From: Moorena bouillonii PNG
GTDB lineage: Bacteria > Cyanobacteriota > Cyanobacteriia > Cyanobacteriales > Coleofasciculaceae
Direction: 5' to 3'
NCBI RefSeq assembly: GCF_001942495.1
Contig: NZ_MKZS01000001.1
Location: 715,297-771,126, forward strand
Length of the DNA stretch: 55,830 nt
Part shown: one piece after another, positions 27,842-36,228 of the stretch
Layout of the letters: each line of letters starts with the position of its first letter
Numbering within the stretch: the stretch's first letter is position 1
Notes under the pieces: generated by a model
Databases searched by the model: none
What the model saw: only the letters and a program-made list of their open reading frames with translations
Told to the model about the DNA's origin: nothing
Translations under genes and position numbers: made by a program

Positions 27842-28318
27842 TTAACCTTTGATAATGATAGTTTCTTCTGGCTGGAACTGGTGGTGTTCATCCAGGCTCC
27901 AACTTCTGAAGTCACACGCTTTACCTTCCTCAACGGCAACAATAATATACGAGTATTGCTGCCAAGCGATCGCACGATCAAATTCTGAAGGTACCGCTGG
28001 GTGATCTGGATGAGAGTGATAGATCCCGATTATATCCAGATTGCGATCGCGTGCGTCTTTTTGTGCCCGCAGTAGCACCTCAGGTGCAATGCTAAATCGG
28101 CGCTGTCTGCTATAATCTCCCTGAGGTTTGCCCTCAACCGTAGCATAGGCATCAGCTGCTTCACTATCCCAGTTGTTCGGTGTGGGTAATACTTCAACCA
28201 GAGTTTTCACCTCACCCCGGTGCTTACCCAATAGTAAACCGCAGCACTCTTCAGGATAGGTGCTCTCTGCGTGGTTTTGAATTGCCAGTTGATGCTCAGT
28301 GTCCAGTTTTAAGCCCAT
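27842..28318 (-). CDS. M67 family (JAMM/MPN) metallopeptidase
   Basis: Zinc isopeptidase-like protein. It has an early Glu in YPEECCGLLLG and the JAMM signature YHSHPDHPAVPSEFD, giving two His, Ser and Asp in the right spacing. In bacteria, stand-alone JAMM proteins such as Mec+ trim the C terminus of ubiquitin-like sulfur carriers so that the double glycine is exposed for adenylation. It lies first in a two-gene minus-strand operon with the MoeB/rhodanese gene 34 bp away, which supports that role. The length of 158 residues is normal and all metal ligands are present. Confidence 0.92.
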   Translation of the reverse strand: MGLKLDTEHQLAIQNHAESTYPEECCGLLLGKHRGEVKTLVEVLPTPNNWDSEAADAYATVEGKPQGDYSRQRRFSIAPEVLLRAQKDARDRNLDIIGIYHSHPDHPAVPSEFDRAIAWQQYSYIIVAVEEGKACDFRSWSLDEHHQFQPEETIIIKG

Positions 28319-28495
28319 ACCGATTTAACTATCACCATGTCTTGATGCAACTCTTTTTTGTTCACAGTTGAGTCTATAGTATCGTCAACTGTCAACCGTT
28401 AACCAAAAATTATCAATTATCAAATTATCAATTATAATATCACTTGTAATAGGTAAAATATTGTCGGTTGTAATACGTATTAGTCTTCGGGGTTG

Positions 28496-28559
28496 GTCAA
28501 ATTTCAATTAACAAGTCTCAATTCACCAGTCTCAATCGTCAAATTTCAATTAACAAGTC
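28496..28559. repeat. Two 22-bp direct repeats upstream of the unknown gene
   Basis: GTCAAATTTCAATTAACAAG followed by TC occurs at 28496-28517 and 28538-28559, exactly 42 bp apart (four helical turns), ending 21 bp before the next ATG. It could be a regulator site or simply repeat DNA. Confidence 0.6.
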
Positions 28560-28580
28560 GTTAAGGCACCAGGATTTGAT

Positions 28581-29768
28581 ATGACTCCTAACCGCACTAT
28601 AACAGCAAACAACGAAGAATATCGATTTTTTTTTCAGGAGAATGCTGCCAATATTTTTAAACACCATGACCTGGAAGTAATAGAGTCATTGCAACGTCGA
28701 AAAATTTCGATTAGCAACATTATACCATTGGAACAGGTTTACAAGATATCTGTAAAAATCGGTAAAAATATTCCCTTTAAGTCAGTAAAAAAATTAGCCT
28801 TACAACAAATGGAGGCAGTAGGGGAATTTCTCCAATATTTTCAAATAAGCATCCTCGGTCAACCCACCAGTATCTTCCAACTCCATGAGATTGAAATTAA
28901 AATAGATAAAATTTTTACCCCTGGCTTAACCTATGAGGCCGGGAAACTACTAATCTCTATTCCTGACTCTTCCTTACCGTTTCAGTCCCGTTACCTTAGC
29001 GATCAGGAGCTGAAAAATCAATGGAATAAGGGTAATCATCTCTCTAAAAAGTCTCTGTCTCGTAAAGCTTGGTGGTTATTAAATCCAATCGGGGAATTTC
29101 GGACTAACCTCAGAACAGTGCTATGGCAAGCTGCCCAAAAGCAAATTTTAGGTATTGACAAACTATTACTTAAGTTTGGCTTAATTGATAGATATGATAG
29201 AAGTGAGCAAAGCAGTGATCAACCTAGCTTACTGTTCAACCAGAATACGCCACCACAAGACCAGGGGTTCAGAGAAGGTGCGATCGCATTGATCAAAAAC
29301 TCTGTGAATGAAGAGAAGCTGGGAATAGACTTAGAAGTAGTACTTAAGGATCAAGATGAGGCTACCTTAGGGAAGCTGCTGGGATTATTTAGGCAAAACT
29401 TGGCAGACGCCGGTCAAATAGAAGAACTGATTGAAGCTGGTGCTTTAACCCTACAACAAGCCGTTTTCCATGAACAATCTGAAATTGATATTAAGATGTT
29501 TGGGTTTGTGAATGTCGGTAATTATCATCGCATTGATGTATCGCTGAATCTAAGTGCTGGTTACTTGAAAAAATATGTTGAATTGATTCCCAGAAAGGCT
29601 GTAATCAAAGCAATTCAATTTGGATTTGTAAACGTCTATACTATAGATGATATTACAGTAAATCCTAACTTTCATGGAGCAATTAAGCTCTATTGGGAAA
29701 CCGCTGCTCTGGAAAAATCACTGCAAGAATTAAGTCTAGTTAATCTATCAGAGCAGTCAAGTCAGTAA
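28581..29768 (+). CDS. Hypothetical protein with possible internal repeat
   Basis: I do not recognise this family. The 395 residues have no signal peptide or clear membrane helix. The N-terminal third carries FKHHDLEVIESLQRRKISISNIIPLEQVYKIS-type charged helix/strand text in short blocks. A central basic region (SKKSLSRKAWWLLNPIGEFRTNLRT) is followed by an acidic linker. The C-terminal third has two related units, FGFVNVGNYHRIDVSLN and FGFVNVYTIDDITVNPN, about 45 residues apart. It is a single gene, preceded by two 22-bp direct repeats. Base composition matches the surroundings, so transfer is not indicated. Confidence 0.7.
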   Translation: MTPNRTITANNEEYRFFFQENAANIFKHHDLEVIESLQRRKISISNIIPLEQVYKISVKIGKNIPFKSVKKLALQQMEAVGEFLQYFQISILGQPTSIFQLHEIEIKIDKIFTPGLTYEAGKLLISIPDSSLPFQSRYLSDQELKNQWNKGNHLSKKSLSRKAWWLLNPIGEFRTNLRTVLWQAAQKQILGIDKLLLKFGLIDRYDRSEQSSDQPSLLFNQNTPPQDQGFREGAIALIKNSVNEEKLGIDLEVVLKDQDEATLGKLLGLFRQNLADAGQIEELIEAGALTLQQAVFHEQSEIDIKMFGFVNVGNYHRIDVSLNLSAGYLKKYVELIPRKAVIKAIQFGFVNVYTIDDITVNPNFHGAIKLYWETAALEKSLQELSLVNLSEQSSQ

Positions 29769-30202
<434 letters not shown>

Positions 30203-31906
30203 ATGGCCACTAGCAATCAATTGGAGTCGTTACTCCTACAACTCGATGACCGCAGCTACAAATCCTACAGAGATATCAAGGGTAGCTATCAGTTTCCAGA
30301 TTTCACTCTAGTCATTGACAGGGTTCAGGGAGACCCCTTTGCCTCTCCTAGCCAAGTGCGCGTGTACTTACCCCAGTCAGTGGCTGGTTTCCCCAGTGAG
30401 CTGTATCGCACTGACAGCCGAGCCATCGCCCTAGAGGATTATCTAACTCGCTCATTTGATTGGGTAGCTGGGGAAATGAGCTGTCGGCGGGGTACCGGGA
30501 ATAGTGGCTTGATTGCCATTACCCGTGTCGGGCAATCAGTACTGGAGCGCACCTCGGCTTTGGTGAGTGATGAAGGGGTAGAAATCCGGTTTGTGGTAGG
30601 ATTACCAGCTCGTGGTCGTCGGATTTCTGGGCGTCAGGCCGCAGAAATGCTATGCCAAGATATCCCTGATATTATAGACCAATCCATCAAGTATGAAGTC
30701 CTCGATCCAGCTGCTATTAAGCATCATGTAGAAACAGTGGAAGATGCCGATTGGCTGCGTCAACAGCTGGCAAGCCGTGAATTAGTTGCTTTTATTCCTA
30801 ACGGTGCCATTTTGCCACGGTCGAGTGGGGTGGATGACAAACCATTACAAGAGGATGCGATCGCATTTCAATCTCCCCAGACACTTCAAGTAGCATTCAC
30901 TTGTCCCAATCGAGGATTAATTACCGGTATGGGAATCCCAGAAGGGATCACCTTGATTGTAGGAGGTGGCTATCATGGCAAATCCACAGTGCTCAAAGCC
31001 ATTGAATTAGGCGTTTACAATCATATTCCTGGAGATGGACGGGAATTAGTAGTCACCAATCCCACCGCTGTCAAGATTCGGGCTGAAGATGGTCGGGGGA
31101 TTTCTGGTGTAGATATTTCCCCATTTATTAATCAATTACCTCAAGGTCGCTCTACTGAAAAATTTTCCACCACCAATGCTAGTGGTAGCACCTCCCAGGC
31201 CGCAAATATTATCGAAGCACTTGAGGCCGGTACCAAGTTACTGTTGGTAGACGAAGACACAGCAGCAACTAACTTTATGATTCGCGATCGCCGTATGCAG
31301 GAGCTGATTGCTAAAGATAAAGAACCGATTACACCATTTATTGATAAAGTCCAACAGCTCTATACCGAGTATGGTGTTTCTACTATTTTAGTCATGGGAG
31401 GCAGTGGAGATTACTTTGATGTAGCCGATACCGTCATTGCCATGGAAAACTTCCAACCCCAGGATGTCACCGAAAAGGCTCAGTTAATTGCCGAAAAATA
31501 CTTTACCGAACGCACCGCTGAAGGCGGGAAACACTTTGGCACTATTACCCCACGGGTACCATTAGCCGATGGGATTGACCCCAGTCGTGGACGCAAAGCC
31601 GTAAAATTGAAAGTCCGAGATGTAGATGAAGTAGGGTTTGGTGCAGAAAATATTGATTTATCTGCTGTTGAGCAGATTGTAGAAGTAGGTCAGTTAAGAG
31701 GGATTTCCAAAGCTCTTGTTTATGCTAAAGAGAAGTATATCGATGAACGATTGACCCTATCGGAAATTTTAGATCTGGTGATGAAAGATATTGAAGAAAA
31801 AGGATTGGATGTACTAACTTTCTTTCCTGAAGGGGATTTAGTCCAATTCCGCCGCTTAGAATTAGCAGCAGCTCTGAATCGATTGCGAACCCTGTCAGTG
31901 CTTTGA
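30203..31906 (+). CDS. ABC-class ATPase domain protein (COG3044 type)
   Basis: Predicted ATPase of the ABC class. The N-terminal third (SYKSYRDIKGSYQFPDFTLVID) is the family's own domain. The Walker A-like loop is GGGYHGKST (about residue 252), Walker B-like LLLVDEDTAATNFM (about 348), and VMGGSGDYFDVADTVI follows. No membrane segment. The length of 567 residues fits the family. The role is unknown; RNA-related or stress functions have been suggested for relatives but nothing here decides. The next two genes follow within 55 and 16 bp on the same strand, so they may be co-transcribed. Confidence 0.88.
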   Translation: MATSNQLESLLLQLDDRSYKSYRDIKGSYQFPDFTLVIDRVQGDPFASPSQVRVYLPQSVAGFPSELYRTDSRAIALEDYLTRSFDWVAGEMSCRRGTGNSGLIAITRVGQSVLERTSALVSDEGVEIRFVVGLPARGRRISGRQAAEMLCQDIPDIIDQSIKYEVLDPAAIKHHVETVEDADWLRQQLASRELVAFIPNGAILPRSSGVDDKPLQEDAIAFQSPQTLQVAFTCPNRGLITGMGIPEGITLIVGGGYHGKSTVLKAIELGVYNHIPGDGRELVVTNPTAVKIRAEDGRGISGVDISPFINQLPQGRSTEKFSTTNASGSTSQAANIIEALEAGTKLLLVDEDTAATNFMIRDRRMQELIAKDKEPITPFIDKVQQLYTEYGVSTILVMGGSGDYFDVADTVIAMENFQPQDVTEKAQLIAEKYFTERTAEGGKHFGTITPRVPLADGIDPSRGRKAVKLKVRDVDEVGFGAENIDLSAVEQIVEVGQLRGISKALVYAKEKYIDERLTLSEILDLVMKDIEEKGLDVLTFFPEGDLVQFRRLELAAALNRLRTLSVL

Positions 31907-31961
31907 GGGTAATCTGGTTAAACAGTCCTTTTAAAATTATCAATTATCAATTATTGAACTG

Positions 31962-32303
31962 ATGAAAATAGAAGACTATTTTGATTTTATTGCTCCTGAT
32001 GATATTCGCATCAAAGGAACGCGAGTGGGCATTGAAAACGTGCTGTATGAGTACATTTATCGTAATCGTACTCCAGAAGAAATTCTTAACTGTTTTTATA
32101 CTATTACCTTGGATCAAGTTTATGCCACAATTCTTTACTACTTAAACAACAAAGAAGTTGTCACAAAATATATTTCTGACTGGCTGGAATGGAGTCATCA
32201 GCAACAAAAAGCTCAAGAACTAAACCCTCCTCCAGGCATAGTTAGATTACGGAAATTAAAAGCAGAACAAGAAGCCAAGAATAAAGCCTATACTATGACT
32301 TAA
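31962..32303 (+). CDS. DUF433 domain protein (antitoxin-like)
   Basis: DUF433 helix-turn-helix-like protein: DIRIKGTRVGIENVLYEYIYRNRTPEEIL...TLDQVYATILYYLNNKEVV is the family core. DUF433 proteins commonly pair with DUF5615 PIN-like toxins. No such toxin follows here; the next gene, 16 bp downstream, is an alpha/beta hydrolase. The C-terminal tail (WSHQQQKAQELNPPPGIVRLRKLK) is charged and longer than in minimal antitoxins. It could be a solitary regulator. Compare the second DUF433 gene at 39284. Confidence 0.8.
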   Translation: MKIEDYFDFIAPDDIRIKGTRVGIENVLYEYIYRNRTPEEILNCFYTITLDQVYATILYYLNNKEVVTKYISDWLEWSHQQQKAQELNPPPGIVRLRKLKAEQEAKNKAYTMT

Positions 32304-32319
32304 GCGCGATCATCCCATC

Positions 32320-33180
32320 ATGCCCATACGTCAAACCTTAGACTTACCAGACATCCAACTGTCTTACCTAGAATGGAACCAAGGCCAAACTCCCTTGTTA
32401 CTCTTACATGGCTTAGCGGACCATGGCCTAGTGTGGTCTAGCCTCGGGGATTACCTTGCCCCAAAGTATCATATTGTTGCTCCAGATCTGCGCGGTCATG
32501 GGGAAAGTAGCAAGCCGGATCAAGGCTATACCTTTGATGATCACATCGCCGATTTAGAAGCGTTAATGGATCACCTAGGATGGTCTAGTGCTGATATCCT
32601 CGGTCACTCCTGGACTGGTAAATTAGTTCCGATCTGGGCTAAGCAAAATCCATCCCGATTGCGCAGCCTAATTTTGGTGGATCCCTTTTTCATGGGCAAA
32701 ATTCCGATGTGGTTTAAGGTTATGTTTCCCCTACTCTTCCGTGTGTTGCCTTTTGTAAAAGCTATGGGCCCCTTTGTCAGTTATGAGCAAGCGGAAGCAC
32801 AAGCTAAACAATTAAAACAATACCGGGGTTGGAGTCCCTTTCAGCAAAATGTCTTTCAAGCCAGCATTGAACCTAAACCTGATGGCAGTTGGGGCAGTAA
32901 ATTTGTGGTTCAGGCGAGAAATGAGATTTTTGAAGACGTGATGCGCGTAGCAGGACTAACGGAAATCATTGCTATTCCTACCCTATTGATAGTACCAGAA
33001 AAAGGTCTTAATCGCTCGGATTGGCAGCTAAAACCCTATAAAACTTATCTCAAAAATCTAACTATCCGTCAAGTTCCTGGCAATCATTGGCCATTTTTAG
33101 TAGAGCCGGAAGAGTTTAATCGGGCTGTAGAGCTGTTTTTGGAAGAGCAACAGCAAAAGCCCTCTGACTTTGAGGGATGA
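32320..33180 (+). CDS. Alpha/beta hydrolase
   Basis: Complete alpha/beta hydrolase fold. The oxyanion region is LLHGLADHG, followed by VAPDLRGHGESS; the nucleophile elbow is GHSWTG with Ser near residue 98; a late acid follows strand IPTLLIVPE; the catalytic His is in VPGNHWPF. The length of 286 residues is typical. The substrate is unknown. It lies 16 bp after the DUF433 gene and is probably co-transcribed with it and the ABC-class ATPase. All catalytic residues are visible, unlike the relative at 36745. Confidence 0.87.
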   Translation: MPIRQTLDLPDIQLSYLEWNQGQTPLLLLHGLADHGLVWSSLGDYLAPKYHIVAPDLRGHGESSKPDQGYTFDDHIADLEALMDHLGWSSADILGHSWTGKLVPIWAKQNPSRLRSLILVDPFFMGKIPMWFKVMFPLLFRVLPFVKAMGPFVSYEQAEAQAKQLKQYRGWSPFQQNVFQASIEPKPDGSWGSKFVVQARNEIFEDVMRVAGLTEIIAIPTLLIVPEKGLNRSDWQLKPYKTYLKNLTIRQVPGNHWPFLVEPEEFNRAVELFLEEQQQKPSDFEG

Positions 33181-33579
33181 CTTGTTGCTGTCAGCTTTTT
33201 GCTCTGATGTTTCAGGATTAAACCATTCAATTTTATGTAAGCATTCAGCAGTCAGCAGTCAGCGGTCAGCTTATTTTATTCAAAAGCACCGATTAGTAGC
33301 GTGGCACAGGCTTCGACGCTGGCACTTTCCCCATAAACACCTCAATTAGTATGGGCGAGAGCGCATTAGCTGATAGCTGTTCGCGTAGCACCTCAAGTAG
33401 CGCTTAAGCTGATAGCTGTTGGCGTAGCACCTCAAGTAGCGCATATGCTTACAATTTTATTACCCCTACTCCCTACTCCCTACTCCCTACTCCCTACTCC
33501 CTACTCCCTAGGAAAAAGTAATTCACCCAATTTAGCTGGTATAATTAAGTAGTACCAAAGGGATTAATAAAGGAGAGTC
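33181..33579. repeat. Composite repeat bounded by TGTAAGCAT/ATGCTTACA, plus CTACTCC heptamers
   Basis: From about 33236 to 33453 a block starts TGTAAGCATTCAGC and ends ATGCTTACA. It contains AGCAGTC heptamers, GTGGCACAGGCTTCGACGCTGGCAC, and three GTTCGCGTAGCACCTCAAGTAGCGC-like units. CTACTCC heptamers follow (33465-33510), then the yccF upstream region. Confidence 0.75.
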
Positions 33580-34001
33580 ATGAGCCTTCTAGGAAACATT
33601 ATCTGGTTAATCTTTGGTGGTTTAGTGGTTGGTACCGGTTACATTATCGGTGGATTAGCGATGCAGCGCGGTCTTGGGGGTTTCCCCCACTCGCGCTTTG
33701 CATCAAGACAGGGATTTGTCTGACTATTATTGGCATCCCCTTTGGAATACAGGCTATCAAGCTGGGCATCGCTACTCTGGCACCATTTGGCAGAACAATT
33801 GAGGAAACGTCAGAGGTTGGTAGCCTCCTCAATATGATTTTTAACATTATCTGGCTGCTCGTATTTGGCTGGGAGATTGCCGTTGCTCATTTGGTTTCAG
33901 GGCTAATTTTAGCGATTACGATTATTGGCCTTCCCTTTGCCCAACAGCATTTTAAATTAATTCCCTTGTCTCTATTTCCCTTCGGAAGAGAGTTGCGATA
34001 A
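33580..34001 (+). pseudogene. yccF-like inner membrane gene interrupted by a 53-bp hairpin element
   Basis: The reading starts MSLLGNIIWLIFGGLVVGTGYIIGGL after a good AAGGAG site, then runs into repeat-encoded residues and stops at 33721. In another frame it resumes LTIIGIPFGIQAIKLGIATLAPFGRTIEE and ends LILAITIIGLPFAQQHFKL...SLFPFGRELR at 33999-34001. Together the parts match the YccF domain, a membrane protein of about 120 residues. Removing the 53-bp element (33658-33710) restores one frame. Only a 47-residue fragment can now be made from the first ATG. Confidence 0.85.
33658..33710. repeat. 53-bp hairpin element inside yccF
   Basis: The arms GATGCA...TGCATC, CGCG...CGCG and TGGGGG...CCCCCA pair around TTT. 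It is identical, base for base, to the copy in the brnA gene. No transposase is encoded. The exact ends are ambiguous by a few bases, and no clear target duplication is seen. Confidence 0.88.
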
Positions 34002-34027
34002 ATTTTATATTCAATACTTCTGTATTT

Positions 34028-34144
34028 ATGGATAACACAGTTTTATTTGGTATGGGAACTTTGCAGGAGTGGCTAACAGTATTAGGTTATGCATCCTTAA
34101 TTGCTTTTGTTTTTTGGCGCGTGATGCTCACAAAGCCGAAGTGA
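34028..34144 (+). CDS. Possible small single-span membrane protein
   Basis: A 38-codon open frame: MDNTVLFGMGTLQEWLTVLG then YASLIAFVFWRVMLTKPK. A hydrophobic stretch followed by a basic end is typical of a small single-helix membrane protein. It lies 26 bp after the yccF remnant. There is no strong ribosome site (TACTTCTG upstream). I do not recognise a family; it could be chance. Confidence 0.35.
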   Translation: MDNTVLFGMGTLQEWLTVLGYASLIAFVFWRVMLTKPK

Positions 34145-34436
34145 TATATTTGATATAAGCGAAAACGCATTTAAAATTGGTTTTAGCAAGGCAAAAGGCA
34201 AAAGGCAAAAGGCAAAAGCACACTGTAATCTATCTTTTTTATTTGATTTCAGCCACTAATACAGTATTAAATGCACAACAGCTTACTGCCCATAACGCAC
34301 TCTAGAGGATCAAGCGATCGCATAAGCGCGGAAGCTGAGGCCGTAGGCCACGCTTTGCGAACGCTTCATCGCATCCCGTCTAGTGCGTTCGCGTAGCGGC
34401 TCTGAACGAGCATCGCATTCTTTTATATAAAGGTTT
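34145..34436. other. Repeat-rich spacer
   Basis: Holds AAAAGGC heptamers (34189-34216), a HIP1 site, and GGCCGTAGGCCACGCTTTGCGAACGC / GTGCGTTCGCGTAGCGGCTC inverted units (34335-34400). No gene supported. Confidence 0.55.
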
Positions 34437-34717
34437 TTAAGACGATAGCTGTTCAAGTCGTTCAGCGAGCCATACCTTAATAATTGACTGACGGGTGACC
34501 CCCAATCGTTTGGCTTCCCGATCTAATGCTTCAATCATCCAAGTTGGGAAATCAACATTAACTCGTTTCTGCTCATATCCAGGACGTTTAGCATGGGAAG
34601 CGATGCAGCGCGGTCTTGGGGGTTTCCCCCACTCGCGCTTTGCATCAAGACAAGGTCTAAGAATTCAGTAATGTCTTCCCCCTGATCGAATTTGGCATCA
34701 AATTCTGTTGCTTTCAT
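34437..34717 (-). pseudogene. BrnA/CopG-type antitoxin gene interrupted by the same 53-bp element
   Basis: The N-terminal part MKATEFDAKFDQGEDITEFLDL is followed by the hairpin element. In a different frame the protein resumes HAKRPGYEQKRVNVDFPTWMIEALDREAKRLGVTRQSIIKVWLAERLEQ and stops at 34437. The joined product is a BrnA-like ribbon-helix-helix antitoxin of about 75 residues. Excising 34600-34652 restores the frame exactly. The start ATG overlaps the end of a brnT remnant, the normal brnT-brnA arrangement. Confidence 0.82.
34600..34652. repeat. 53-bp hairpin element inside brnA
   Basis: Identical to the yccF copy at 33658-33710 and in the same plus-strand orientation, hence reversed relative to the gene it interrupts. 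The insertion length is 2 mod 3, which is why both host genes lost frame. Confidence 0.88.
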
Positions 34718-34790
34718 AAATGGCTACCTCTTCTTTTCGCGTCCGCCTGACTGAGATAATCCGTACTTTGTTTTGTCCATAGGTTTGGTA
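34698..34790 (-). pseudogene. C-terminal stub of a BrnT toxin
   Basis: Upstream of and overlapping the brnA start, the minus strand reads QTYGQNKVRIISVRRTRKEE then VAIYESNRI and a stop, matching the last strand and helix of BrnT ribonuclease toxins. A stop lies immediately upstream and the catalytic N-terminal part is missing, so the toxin is dead. Confidence 0.65.
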
Positions 34791-34814
34791 TCACTATGCT
34801 ATCATGATAGTGTA
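34791..34814. promoter_or_regulatory. Palindrome upstream of the FitA-like antitoxin, candidate operator
   Basis: CTATCATGATAG (34799-34810) is a perfect 12-bp palindrome inside a looser CACTAT...ATAGTG dyad, ending 20 bp before the antitoxin ATG. Ribbon-helix-helix antitoxins usually bind such sites to repress their own operon; that it does so here is inference. Confidence 0.5.
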
Positions 34815-34830
34815 AACATTAGTGAAAACC

Positions 34831-35076
34831 ATGACCAATTTAAGTCTAAGAGATATTCCTGAAGAGCTTTACCAACAGATTAAAGACATGGCTGCCCGAG
34901 AACGCCGTTCTGTCAATCAACAGATTTTAGTGTTATTGGAACGGTCTGTGCGACTCTCCCAGCGACCGTCAGCAGAGGTTCTCAAAGGAATTGATCGCAC
35001 TAGAGAAAGCATCTTTGCCCGAGTTGGTATTATGCCTGATTCAGTGGAGCAAATTAATCAAGACCGGAGCCGTTAA
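34831..35076 (+). CDS. FitA-like ribbon-helix-helix antitoxin
   Basis: An 81-residue Arc/FitA-type antitoxin. TNLSLRDIPEELYQQIKDMAARERRSVNQQILVLLER is the ribbon-helix-helix DNA-binding part (residues 1-40), and the C-terminal tail (VLKGIDRTRESIFARVG) should bind and block a PIN toxin. The ATG at 34831 is preferred to a GTG at 34822, because the family begins near MxNLSxRDIP. Its stop TAA once overlapped the toxin start as TAATG; an insertion sequence now separates them by over a kilobase. It is probably still functional as a repressor of its own promoter. Confidence 0.85.
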   Translation: MTNLSLRDIPEELYQQIKDMAARERRSVNQQILVLLERSVRLSQRPSAEVLKGIDRTRESIFARVGIMPDSVEQINQDRSR

Positions 35077-35077
35077 T

Positions 35078-36227
35078 AGACATCTCCAAAAAATAAAAAA
35101 CTTAGATTTGCTTTATGTTATAATAGAATTTAAATCTCCTGTTTATTTTTAATAATGATTCCAATTGTCAGTTATATTAAACGTAATCCAAAGTCAACAA
35201 AGAGATTGATAGGATTAAGTTATCAACAACTCGAACAACTCCTTGAAAAAGGTCAGGAATACCACCATAAAAAAAAGTCAGAGCTGGCTAAATCAGAACG
35301 GAGATTAATAAAAGCTGGTGGTGGAAGAAAAAGCCTTTTAACTACAGAGGAACAAATCATTTTAACCTTATATTATTTACATAATAATCCTACCTTTGAA
35401 ATCTTAGGAATTCATTTCAATGTGTGCGAATCTACAGCTAACAATGTTTTTCATTATTGGCTGAATATTTTGAGTGAGCTCTTACCTAGCAGCTTGCTAG
35501 AACAAGTAAAAAAAAATCCAAGTGACGAGAAATGGGTCAAGGAAATTTTAACAGAATTAGAATTAATTGTAGATAGCTGTGAACAAGATAGAGAAAGACC
35601 TTCATCTTATGAAGAACAAAAAAAGTATTACTCCGGCAAAAAGAAAAGACACACTTTTAAAAATCAAATAATTACGACTCCAAATGGGCAAGAAATAGTT
35701 GATGTTATAGTAGGACATCCTGGACCTAAAAGTGATATTGTTTTATGGCGAGAACAGTCAAAAAACTTAGCAGATACTCAAAGGTATAACGGCGATAAAG
35801 CTTACTTTGGAGAAGAGAGAATAAAAACCCCAAAAAAGAAACCAATAAATCAAGAAATGCCCCCAGAAATTAAAGAAGATAATAAGAAAAAATCTCGGGA
35901 GCGAATTTTTGTGGAACACCTGATCAGGGTTATAAAAATATTTAGAGTTGCTTCGGATAAATTTCGCCTAAATAGCCAAAATTATTCAAAAGTTATTTTG
36001 ACAGTTTGCGGTTTAGTAAGACTCCGAATAGGTGCTTTGATTTTAAGTAATTGTTAGCCTCAGTTTTTGTTAAACAAATTAGATATTTAGTTAAGAAGTT
36101 TTAGGTTTATTTTTATCAATAAATCTTGACAAGTCTTATTATTTCGTTGAAAGGTGTCACATTTGTGAATGATCGCAAGCATCTCAAAGCTAGTGATAGA
36201 ATTGCTTTGCAATTCCTGGAGATGTCT
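35078..36227 (+). mobile_element. IS5-like insertion sequence (ISL2-type), 1150 bp
   Basis: The left end AGACATCTCCA and the right end, read inward, AGACATCTCCA are 11-bp terminal inverted repeats. The flanking AAT is duplicated (35075-35077 and 36228-36230), a 3-bp A-N-T target as I recall for the ISL2 subgroup of IS5. One transposase gene lies inside. Removing the element plus one AAT recreates TAATG, joining the antitoxin stop and the toxin start. Confidence 0.9.
35155..36057 (+). CDS. IS5 family DDE transposase
   Basis: A 300-residue transposase with an N-terminal helix-turn-helix (TTEEQIILTLYYLHNNPTFEILGIHFNVCESTANN, in part) and a DDE_Tnp_4-type catalytic domain. D in LIVDSCEQDRERP, D in YNGDKAYFG and E in RIFVEHLIRVIKIFR supply the triad, and YYSGKKKRHTFKNQ is the usual strand between. 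It appears complete, without frameshift, so the element may still be active. The ATG lies 77 bp inside the left end. Confidence 0.9.
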   Translation: MIPIVSYIKRNPKSTKRLIGLSYQQLEQLLEKGQEYHHKKKSELAKSERRLIKAGGGRKSLLTTEEQIILTLYYLHNNPTFEILGIHFNVCESTANNVFHYWLNILSELLPSSLLEQVKKNPSDEKWVKEILTELELIVDSCEQDRERPSSYEEQKKYYSGKKKRHTFKNQIITTPNGQEIVDVIVGHPGPKSDIVLWREQSKNLADTQRYNGDKAYFGEERIKTPKKKPINQEMPPEIKEDNKKKSRERIFVEHLIRVIKIFRVASDKFRLNSQNYSKVILTVCGLVRLRIGALILSNC

Positions 36228-36228
36228 A

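Noticed and set aside
30203-31906. ABC transporter ATPase
   Set aside because: It has the ABC-class fold but the N-terminal domain and motifs of the COG3044-type soluble ATPases, with no transporter partner.
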